Assembly: GCA_025357355.1 (NCBI GenBank)
Contig: JANXPK010000345.1
Location: 1 to 5,318, forward strand
Direction of reading: 5' to 3'
Length of the DNA: 5,318 bases
Source of the DNA: Rhodobacterales bacterium
GTDB lineage: Bacteria; Pseudomonadota; Alphaproteobacteria; Rhodobacterales; Rhodobacteraceae
The position numbers were made by a program, and so were the translations under genes. Position 1 is the stretch's first letter; each line of letters opens with the position of its first letter. The notes below the pieces were generated by a model, which worked only from the letters and a program-made list of their open reading frames with translations, was not told where the DNA came from and searched no databases. Shown piece after piece: positions 1-4,405 of this stretch.

Positions 1-1715
1 TCAAGTTGGCTGACCGGCTGCATAACATGCGCACCATCAAGTCGATGGAGCCCGAAAAGCAGGCCCAGAAAGCCCGCGAGACGATGGAGATCTTTGCGCC
101 CCTCGCCGGTCGCATGGGTATGCAATGGATGCGCGAGGAACTGGAAGATCTGGCCTTCAAGGTTTTGAACTCCGAAGCGCGCAATTCGATCATCCGCCGC
201 TTTTTGATCCTGCAGCGCGAGGCGGGCGATGTGGTGCATCAGATCAGCACCGACATCAGGGGCGAACTGGAAAAAGCCGGGATCGAGGCTGACGTCTATG
301 GTCGCGCCAAGAAACCCTATTCGATCTGGCGCAAGATGCAGGAAAAGGATCTGGCGTTTTCCAGCCTGTCGGACATCTACGGCTTTCGCATCATCTGCCG
401 CAGCGTGGCAGATTGCTACGCCATCCTTGGCGTGATCCATGGCCGCTGGCGCGCCGTGCCGGGCAGGTTCAAGGATTATATCAGCCAGCCCAAATCCAAC
501 GGCTACCGCTCGATCCACACCACTGTTTCAGGTCGCGACGGCAAGCGGGTCGAGGTGCAGGTCAGAACGCAAGAAATGCATGAGGTGGCCGAGGCAGGGG
601 TCGCCGCCCACTGGGCCTACCGCGAAGGCGAGCGAACCGCCAACCCTTTTGCCGTCGATCCGGCCAAATGGGTATCGCAACTGACCGAGCGCTTTGACGA
701 GGGCGACCATGACGAGTTTCTGGAACATGTGAAGCTCGAGATGTATTCCGATCAGGTGTTCTGCTTCACCCCCAAGGGTGACGTGATCCAGTTGCCGCGC
801 GGCGCCACACCCTTGGACTACGCCTACGCCATCCACACCCGCATCGGCAATTCCTGCGTTTCGGCCAAGATCGACGGCATAAGGGTGCCGCTGTGGACCC
901 GGCTGAAGAACGGCCAGTCGATCGAGATCATCACCGCCGAGGGGCAAAAGCCACAGGCGTCGTGGATCGACATCGTGACGACCGGGCGGGCTAAAGCGGC
1001 CATCCGGCGGTCGTTGCGCGAGGAAGATCGCGGGCGGTTCGTGAAACTGGGGCAGGAACTGGCCCGGGCCGCCTTTGACCATGTCGGGCGCAAGGCCACC
1101 GACAAGGCGCTGCGGACGGCGGCCAAGATGCTGGGGTTGCCGGACGAGATTGAAGTACTGGCGCGCCTCGGCTCTGCCGAACTGACGGCGCGCAAGGTGC
1201 TGGAGACGCTGTACCCGGAATTGACCCTCGCCCAGGCCGATGAGGTTGATGCCAAGCGGCCGGTCATTGGCCTCAGCGCCGACCAGACCCTGAAACGCGC
1301 CCAATGCTGCCAGCCGGTGCCGGGCGAGCGCATCGTCGGCATCACCTATCCCGGGCGCGGCGTCATCGTGCACGCCATCGACTGCCGCGCGCTGGAAGAA
1401 TTCGAGGAACAGCCAAAGCGCTGGGTCGACCTGTACTGGCAATCGGGGCGGCACCCGGCGGTTTACACCGTATCGCTGGATGTCGCGATCTCCAACGATG
1501 CGGGCGTGCTGGGCCGGATCTGTACGGTGATTGGCGACCAGAAGGCCAATATCTCGGATCTGAAATTCACCGAACGCAAGCCCGATTACTATCGCCTGAT
1601 CATCGAGGTCGATTTGCGCGATGTCGAACATCTGCATATGGTAATGACGGCGCTTGAAGCGGAAACCGATGTGGCGCAAGTGGCGCGGGTGCGGGACGTG
1701 ACGCGCAAGCCGTGA
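1..1715 (+). CDS. rsh: Bifunctional (p)ppGpp synthetase/hydrolase Rsh (RelA/SpoT homolog), 5'-truncated by window edge
   Basis: Makes the alarmone (p)ppGpp from GTP/GDP and ATP and also hydrolyses it, in the cytoplasm, driving the stringent response. The frame enters from the left edge; the first whole codon is at position 3. The TTG at 6 is an internal Leu of the conserved KLADRLHNMRT motif, not a start. Numbering from that Leu: the end of the HD hydrolase domain (D3 and N7 match the catalytic Asp and Asn of Rel enzymes), the synthetase domain at about 95-205 (D123, E183 in VEVQVRT), TGS at 251-310, a zinc-finger-like segment around 420-478 (C434, C435, H456, C460) and a C-terminal ACT domain at about 486-560. 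The motif RFKD (154-157) is the RxKD form typical of bifunctional enzymes, whereas synthetase-only RelA has ExDD. About 570 residues are visible; Rsh proteins are usually a little over 700, so roughly the first 140 are missing. Calling it spoT or relA would be a naming choice. Confidence 0.97.
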   Translation, partial: KLADRLHNMRTIKSMEPEKQAQKARETMEIFAPLAGRMGMQWMREELEDLAFKVLNSEARNSIIRRFLILQREAGDVVHQISTDIRGELEKAGIEADVYGRAKKPYSIWRKMQEKDLAFSSLSDIYGFRIICRSVADCYAILGVIHGRWRAVPGRFKDYISQPKSNGYRSIHTTVSGRDGKRVEVQVRTQEMHEVAEAGVAAHWAYREGERTANPFAVDPAKWVSQLTERFDEGDHDEFLEHVKLEMYSDQVFCFTPKGDVIQLPRGATPLDYAYAIHTRIGNSCVSAKIDGIRVPLWTRLKNGQSIEIITAEGQKPQASWIDIVTTGRAKAAIRRSLREEDRGRFVKLGQELARAAFDHVGRKATDKALRTAAKMLGLPDEIEVLARLGSAELTARKVLETLYPELTLAQADEVDAKRPVIGLSADQTLKRAQCCQPVPGERIVGITYPGRGVIVHAIDCRALEEFEEQPKRWVDLYWQSGRHPAVYTVSLDVAISNDAGVLGRICTVIGDQKANISDLKFTERKPDYYRLIIEVDLRDVEHLHMVMTALEAETDVAQVARVRDVTRKP

Positions 1716-1720
1716 AGAAA

Positions 1721-1741
1721 GGTGCGCTATGAATGCGCACC
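1721..1741 (+). promoter_or_regulatory. Perfect 7-bp inverted repeat between rsh and pdxJ
   Basis: GGTGCGC (1721-1727) and GCGCACC (1735-1741) are perfect inverted complements around a 7-nt loop. No T-run follows, so it does not look like an intrinsic terminator. The loop contains the upstream in-frame ATG at 1729, and the left arm includes the end of the GAAAGG that would serve as its ribosome binding site. If it folds in the mRNA it would hide that start and favour the ATG at 1759. The function is inferred; only the dyad is seen. Confidence 0.45.
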
Positions 1742-1745
1742 CTAC

Positions 1746-1750
1746 GGGAG
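1746..1750 (+). promoter_or_regulatory. Ribosome binding site deciding the pdxJ start
   Basis: GGGAG sits 8 nt before the ATG at 1759, at normal spacing. A competing GAAAGG (1717-1722) lies 6 nt before the ATG at 1729, but that start adds ten residues absent from the family's usual N-terminus and is covered by the dyad at 1721-1741. Confidence 0.6.
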
Positions 1751-1758
1751 ACAAGGCT

Positions 1759-2520
1759 ATGAAACCACTAGGAAAATTGCGGCTTGGGGTGAACATCGAT
1801 CATGTGGCGACGGTGCGCAATGCCCGCGGCTCGCAATGGCCAGAACCCCTGCGCGCGGCCCTGCTGGCCGAGGCAGCGGGGGCCGATGGCATCACCGCCC
1901 ACCTGCGCGAAGACCGCCGCCATATCCGCGACGCCGACATCGAGGCGCTGGTGGCAGGTATCGGCATTCCGTTGAACTTCGAATGCGCGGCGACGGCGGA
2001 AATGCACGCCATCGCCCTGCGCCACCACCCCCATGCCATCTGCGTCGTGCCCGAAAAGCGGTCGGAGCGCACAACGGAAGGCGGGCTGGATGTGGCGGGC
2101 GACGAGGCACGGCTGCGCGACTTCATCGCACCGTTGCGGGCGGCGGGAACCCGGGTCAGCATGTTCATCGCCCACGACCGGCGCCAGATCGCGGCTGCGG
2201 CCCGCATCGGGGCTGCGGTGGTGGAACTGCACACCGGCCTATATTCTGACTTGCATGCCGACGGAAATTCCGCTGCGGCGGAGGCCGAACTGACCGCCTT
2301 GCGCAAGGGTGCCGCATTGGCGCATTCGCTGGGGCTGGAGGTACATGCCGGTCACGGCCTGACCTATGACAACGTCGCCCCTATCGCCGCGATCCCCGAG
2401 GTGATGGAGTTGAACATCGGCCATTTCCTGATTGGCGAGGCGATCTTCGTCGGGCTTGAGGACGCCATCCTGGAAATGCGCCGCCGGATGGATCAGGCCC
2501 GCCCGCAGGATGGGCATTGA
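1759..2520 (+). CDS. pdxJ: Pyridoxine 5'-phosphate synthase PdxJ
   Basis: Catalyses the ring-closing step of DXP-dependent vitamin B6 synthesis, condensing 1-deoxyxylulose 5-phosphate with 3-amino-2-oxopropyl phosphate to pyridoxine 5'-phosphate in the cytoplasm. The product is 253 residues, close to the family norm of about 240-250, and the TIM-barrel signature motifs run in order: GVNIDHVATVRNARG (10-24), HLREDRRHI (48-56), LNFE (72-75), VPEKRSERTTEGGLDV (97-112), ELHTG (156-160), HAGHGLTYDNV (196-206) and ELNIGHFLIGEAI (217-229). H48, E75 and H199 align with the E. coli catalytic H45, E72 and H193. ATG 1759 is preferred over the in-frame ATG 1729 because of its GGGAG ribosome binding site and because family members begin just before the LGVNIDH motif. 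It starts 43 nt after the rsh stop with no visible terminator between, so co-transcription with rsh is likely. It converges on the cupredoxin genes, with 33 nt between the two stop codons. Confidence 0.98.
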   Translation: MKPLGKLRLGVNIDHVATVRNARGSQWPEPLRAALLAEAAGADGITAHLREDRRHIRDADIEALVAGIGIPLNFECAATAEMHAIALRHHPHAICVVPEKRSERTTEGGLDVAGDEARLRDFIAPLRAAGTRVSMFIAHDRRQIAAAARIGAAVVELHTGLYSDLHADGNSAAAEAELTALRKGAALAHSLGLEVHAGHGLTYDNVAPIAAIPEVMELNIGHFLIGEAIFVGLEDAILEMRRRMDQARPQDGH

Positions 2521-2532
2521 GCCATCCTGCGG
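2503..2532. terminator. Perfect 11-bp inverted repeat spanning the pdxJ stop codon; possible bidirectional terminator
   Basis: CCGCAGGATGG (2503-2513) pairs without mismatch with CCATCCTGCGG read on the other arm (2522-2532), around an 8-nt loop that holds the pdxJ TGA. It lies between two convergent genes, where a terminator is expected, and is symmetric enough to act on both transcripts. Neither strand has a U-tract after the stem, so it may instead protect mRNA 3' ends or act with Rho. The dyad is certain; the terminator role is inferred. Confidence 0.55.
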
Positions 2533-2553
2533 AAGTGCCTTGGTGCAAACGCC

Positions 2554-3060
2554 TTACTTGACCGTGATCAGCGTCCACATGCCGCCGGCGAAGTGGCCGG
2601 GGATGTTGCAGTAGAGGATGTAGTCGCCGGGCTTAAGATCAACCGTCAGCGCACCCTTGGCACCCGGGTCAAGCTCGGACACCTCGCCAAGATGGCCCGC
2701 CTCGTCCTCGCCGACGCGGTTCTCGTCCTTGACATAGGGCAGTTCTTTCTTGTCCTTGGGCAGCGGCGAAAGGATCATCTCATGGATGATATCCTTGCTG
2801 TTATTGACCACTGCGAACACCACGGTTCCGGCAGAAACTTCGCGTTGGTCGATGTTGATGCCCATTGTCGCTGCGGCCGGATCGGCAACCAGCTTGCCGC
2901 CGTTGGCCATCATCGCATCGGTCATGGTGGCCGAGTCCGGGCCCTTGTCCCACAGCTCGACGTGAACCACGATGTCGCCTGCAAAAGCCGCTGTTCCCAT
3001 GAACACCAGCATTGCGCTTGCAGCTGCTGCACCAAGCGCTGTGCGTCTTGTAAATGCCAT
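2554..3060 (-). CDS. Exported cupredoxin-like type 1 copper protein (copy B, second in pair)
   Basis: Predicted periplasmic blue-copper electron carrier or copper-binding protein of 168 residues. Residues 1-27 form a signal peptide with a TRRTALG stretch, a hydrophobic core and a likely AFA|GD cleavage site; the twin arginine hints at Tat export but does not prove it. The cupredoxin domain fills the rest. The copper ligands are visible: H93 (IHEMILSPL), C151, H156 and M161 in CNIPGHFAGGM. The Cx4Hx4M spacing is that of rusticyanin and auracyanin rather than plastocyanin (Cx2Hx4M). Of three clustered ATGs (3078, 3069, 3060), 3060 is chosen because AGAGGA lies 9 nt before it. It is the downstream member of a same-strand pair, 98 nt after copy A, with about 60 identical positions over the last ~85 residues. 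No redox partner is encoded in the window, so electron carrier versus copper chaperone or resistance protein is undecided. Confidence 0.9.
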   Translation of the reverse strand: MAFTRRTALGAAAASAMLVFMGTAAFAGDIVVHVELWDKGPDSATMTDAMMANGGKLVADPAAATMGINIDQREVSAGTVVFAVVNNSKDIIHEMILSPLPKDKKELPYVKDENRVGEDEAGHLGEVSELDPGAKGALTVDLKPGDYILYCNIPGHFAGGMWTLITVK

Positions 3061-3069
3061 TTTCGTCAT

Positions 3070-3075
3070 TCCTCT
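3070..3075 (-). promoter_or_regulatory. Ribosome binding site that decides the start of cupredoxin copy B
   Basis: On the minus strand AGAGGA (plus-strand TCCTCT) lies 9 nt before the ATG at 3060. It directly abuts the ATG at 3069 and lies inside the frame opened at 3078, so it can only serve 3060. Confidence 0.7.
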
Positions 3076-3091
3076 CATGCGCGGGCGTTCG

Positions 3092-3119
3092 CGCCCAAGG
3101 CCCTTTTAGGCCCTGGGCG
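3092..3119 (-). other. Intercistronic hairpin between the two cupredoxin genes
   Basis: Arms 3092-3102 and 3109-3119 form an 11-bp stem with a 6-nt loop. Ten pairs are Watson-Crick. The pair 3098/3113 is A-C on the plus strand but U-G in minus-strand RNA, so the fold is better in the cupredoxin transcript. No U-tract follows, so full termination is doubtful; partial termination, RNA processing or stabilisation of the upstream message would fit. A smaller 5-bp stem (3083-3087 with 3092-3096) shares one arm and would compete with it. Confidence 0.5.
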
Positions 3120-3130
3120 GAGGGGCGACT

Positions 3131-3144
3131 ATGACATGGGTCAA
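3131..3144 (-). promoter_or_regulatory. Possible FNR/CRP-family binding site upstream of cupredoxin copy B
   Basis: The minus strand reads TTGAC-CCAT-GTCAT, a near-perfect dyad: only the last base departs from TTGAC-N4-GTCAA. The layout is that of FNR-family boxes (consensus TTGAT-N4-ATCAA, with C/G variants in alphaproteobacteria); seven of ten consensus positions match. It lies 71 nt upstream of the copy B start, in the gap between the genes. No convincing -10 element follows it, so it may be a chance match. Confidence 0.3.
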
Positions 3145-3158
3145 GTGAAACGGCCGGT

Positions 3159-3656
3159 TTATTTGACCGTGATCACCGTCCACATGCCGTTCATGTAATG
3201 TGCCGGGATGTTGCAGAACAGGATGTATCTTCCTGGGCTGAGCGCAACCGTCAGCGCGCCTGTGGCACCGGGGTCGAGTTCGCTGACCTCGCCCAGATGG
3301 CCTGCCGCGTCTTCGTTCACCTTGTAGTCGGCGGCGAGGTAAGGCAGCGGGCCGTCCTTGGGCAGCGGCGACAGGATCATCTCGTGCACGATGTCCTTTG
3401 AGGCATTGGTGACCTTGAAGGTCACCATCCCGGCTGGCACAGAGTCGAGATCGGTCTTGACCCCCAGCATCGCCATGTTCATGGCGCCGTGGCTGCCATA
3501 GCCCATCGGATGCGCGTCATCGGGCGTGGCCGAATCCGGCCCCTTGTCCCACAGAGAGACGTTGATCGTGCTGACTTCGGCGGCAAAGGCCGTACCGGAC
3601 ATGGTCAGAAACAGGCCAGTGGCCAGGACAGTCAGTGTGCGCGGGAAATGAGTCAT
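3159..3656 (-). CDS. Exported cupredoxin-like type 1 copper protein with Met/His-rich segment (copy A, first in pair)
   Basis: Paralogue of the neighbouring cupredoxin, 165 residues. A Sec-type signal peptide (1-25, likely AFA|AE cleavage, a single Arg and no twin arginine) precedes one cupredoxin domain. The type 1 copper ligands are H91 (VHEMILSPL), C148, H153 and M158 in CNIPAHYMNGM, again with Cx4Hx4M spacing. Both copies share WDKGPDSAT after the first strand and AGHLGEVSELDPGA before the ligand loop. Residues 49-63 of copy A read HPMGYGSHGAMNMAM, with two His and four Met; the same stretch in copy B has no His. Such residues could bind an extra Cu(I) or Cu(II), but this is inference. 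The start at ATG 3656 follows GGAG at 6-nt spacing; a TTG at 3668 would overlap that ribosome binding site. It is first in its transcription unit and divergent from acpS. Names used for such proteins include plastocyanin/azurin-family copper-binding protein; the physiological role is unknown. Confidence 0.9.
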   Translation of the reverse strand: MTHFPRTLTVLATGLFLTMSGTAFAAEVSTINVSLWDKGPDSATPDDAHPMGYGSHGAMNMAMLGVKTDLDSVPAGMVTFKVTNASKDIVHEMILSPLPKDGPLPYLAADYKVNEDAAGHLGEVSELDPGATGALTVALSPGRYILFCNIPAHYMNGMWTVITVK

Positions 3657-3662
3657 CGATTG

Positions 3663-3666
3663 CTCC
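3663..3666 (-). promoter_or_regulatory. Ribosome binding site of cupredoxin copy A
   Basis: Minus-strand GGAG (plus-strand CTCC) lies 6 nt before ATG 3656. It rules out the in-frame TTG at 3668, which would place this site within the coding sequence. Confidence 0.65.
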
Positions 3667-3675
3667 AAAGTTGCT

Positions 3676-3691
3676 CGGGCTTGGTTGCCCG
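3676..3691 (-). other. Small dyad in the probable 5' leader of the cupredoxin pair
   Basis: CGGGC and GCCCG arms (3676-3680, 3687-3691) form a perfect 5-bp stem around a 6-nt loop, 9 nt upstream of the ribosome binding site in the cupredoxin transcript. It is short, and G+C-rich DNA makes such stems by chance. Confidence 0.25.
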
Positions 3692-3715
3692 CGCCGCCAG
3701 ATGCCGAAGAAAGCC

Positions 3716-3729
3716 TAATGATTCCATTA
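3716..3729. promoter_or_regulatory. AT-rich inverted repeat, possible operator
   Basis: TAATG-ATTC-CATTA is a perfect 5-bp dyad with a 4-nt centre in the AT-richer core of the divergent region, 60 nt upstream of the copy A start. I do not recognise the regulator. It would lie just downstream of the candidate transcription start for the cupredoxin pair, a position that suits a repressor. Confidence 0.25.
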
Positions 3730-3746
3730 CTCTATGGGTGCAACTG

Positions 3747-3774
3747 CCTATACCGAAGGGTATATTACAACCAA
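3747..3774 (-). promoter_or_regulatory. Candidate promoter of the cupredoxin pair with a dyad in its spacer
   Basis: On the minus strand TTGGTT (3774-3769) and TATAGG (3752-3747) are separated by 16 nt and resemble -35 and -10 boxes (3/6 and 4/6 matches to the sigma-70 consensus). The perfect dyad TATACC-GAAG-GGTATA (3749-3764) lies in the spacer and overlaps the -10, as an operator might. This is the most AT-rich part of the intergenic region. Start-site mapping would be needed to confirm it; the match is modest. Confidence 0.3.
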
Positions 3775-3812
3775 AGGTGTACGCGGGTTCCCGCCCGTGA
3801 ACCGCAAGCGCA

Positions 3813-3846
3813 GCGGCGGACAGTCGCCACAGCGGCGGATTGACGC
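3813..3846. promoter_or_regulatory. Two tandem RegA/PrrA-like boxes (GCGNC-N5-GNCGC)
   Basis: GCGGC-GGACA-GTCGC (3813-3827) and GCGGC-GGATT-GACGC (3832-3846) each match the published RegA/PrrA/RegR-type half-site pattern GCGNC..GNCGC with the same 5-nt spacer. They start 19 bp apart, and CAGCGGCGGA is repeated exactly at 3811-3820 and 3830-3839. RegA-family response regulators control redox and electron-transport genes in Rhodobacter relatives. The second box overlaps the candidate -35 of acpS; the pair lies about 160-190 bp upstream of the cupredoxin start. Either gene could be the target. G+C-rich DNA raises the chance background. Confidence 0.4.
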
Positions 3847-3868
3847 GCCTTTGGCCACCGTGTCTAGC
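3840..3868 (+). promoter_or_regulatory. Candidate acpS-lepB promoter
   Basis: TTGACG (3840-3845) is a 5/6 match to the -35 consensus, and TCTAGC (3863-3868) after a 17-nt spacer is a weak -10 (3/6). A start near 3875 would give a leader of about 35 nt. A promoter is expected here because the opposing cupredoxin genes separate acpS from pdxJ. A second TTGACG at 3869 has no good -10 after it. Confidence 0.35.
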
Positions 3869-3875
3869 TTGACGT

Positions 3876-3891
3876 GGCGCCCGTCGGCGCC
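3876..3891 (+). other. GGCGCC dyad in the acpS leader
   Basis: GGCGCC-CGTC-GGCGCC forms a perfect 6-bp stem with a 4-nt loop, and each arm is itself a palindrome. It ends 9 nt before the acpS ribosome binding site. No partner sequence pairing with that site is visible, so a regulatory role is not supported beyond the dyad. Confidence 0.25.
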
Positions 3892-3900
3892 GTTTGCAGC

Positions 3901-3905
3901 AGGAG
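3901..3905 (+). promoter_or_regulatory. Ribosome binding site of acpS
   Basis: AGGAG lies 4 nt before ATG 3910 (slightly tight spacing). It excludes the in-frame ATG at 3874, which would put this site inside the gene and add 12 residues ahead of the conserved MILGIGTDL start. Confidence 0.7.
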
Positions 3906-3909
3906 CGCC

Positions 3910-4353
3910 ATGATTCTTGGCATCGGCACCGATCTGGCCAATATCGAACGCATCGAAGGCACCATTGCCCGCTTTGGCGAGCGATTCCTCAACCGTGTCT
4001 TCACCGAACGCGAACAGGCCAAGGCCCATTCCCGCCCGCGTGCCATTGCCGCCACCTATGCCAAGCGCTGGGCCGCCAAAGAAGCCTGCTCCAAGGCCTT
4101 GGGCACCGGGCTGAGGATGGGGATAAGCTGGAAGGACATGGCCGTCAGCAACCTTCGCTCGGGTCAGCCGGTGATGAAGGTGACGGGTTGGGCCGCCGAA
4201 CGGCTGGCCGCAATGACGCCGCCCGGTCACGAAGCGGTGATCCACGTCACGTTGACCGACGACCACCCCTGGGCGCAGGCCTTTGTCCTGATCGAGGCGC
4301 GGCCGTTGCCTGCCGAAAAGCTCGGGCATGCCGAAAAGCCAGGGCCCGCTTGA
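3910..4353 (+). CDS. acpS: Holo-[acyl-carrier-protein] synthase AcpS
   Basis: Transfers the 4'-phosphopantetheine arm of coenzyme A to the serine of apo-acyl carrier protein, activating it for fatty acid synthesis in the cytoplasm. The 147-residue product opens with MILGIGTDLANIERIE, where D8 is the first Mg2+ ligand. It carries the family core WAAKEACSKALGTG (54-67), where E58 is the second Mg2+ ligand, and ends with HVTLTDDHPWAQAFVLIEA (112-130). The last 17 residues are a charged, proline-rich tail slightly longer than usual. It is separated from pdxJ by the cupredoxin pair on the other strand, although pdxJ-acpS adjacency is common in proteobacteria (as in E. coli). lepB follows 52 nt downstream with no terminator between, so the two are probably co-transcribed. 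Confidence 0.97.
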   Translation: MILGIGTDLANIERIEGTIARFGERFLNRVFTEREQAKAHSRPRAIAATYAKRWAAKEACSKALGTGLRMGISWKDMAVSNLRSGQPVMKVTGWAAERLAAMTPPGHEAVIHVTLTDDHPWAQAFVLIEARPLPAEKLGHAEKPGPA

Positions 4354-4405
4354 CTTCGCCCCCTCCGCCCACTCATTAAGCGCCAGGTTCCTCAGAAAGC
4401 CCGCC

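Noticed and set aside
528..1796. Long minus-strand open frame (422 codons) opposite rsh and the pdxJ start
   Set aside because: It is antisense to a clearly conserved Rsh. The translation is rich in His, Arg, Gly and Pro with no recognisable domain, as expected of a shadow frame in G+C-rich DNA.
2593..3198. Plus-strand open frame (201 codons) opposite the cupredoxin pair
   Set aside because: It is antisense to copy B, whose signal peptide and copper ligands are unmistakable. It has no motif and spans the intercistronic gap.
3783..3803. Overlapping short dyads (GCGGG-TT-CCCGC and GGTTC-N8-GAACC)
   Set aside because: They are short, mutually exclusive and in G+C-rich DNA; the first has too small a loop to fold fully. 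Likely chance.
3874..3909. Upstream in-frame ATG for acpS
   Set aside because: AGGAG directly before ATG 3910 and the conserved MILGIGTDL start make the later codon clearly better.
4328..4405. Upstream in-frame ATG for lepB overlapping the acpS end
   Set aside because: It would add 26 residues with no match to the usual LepB N-terminus, which begins shortly before the membrane anchor.
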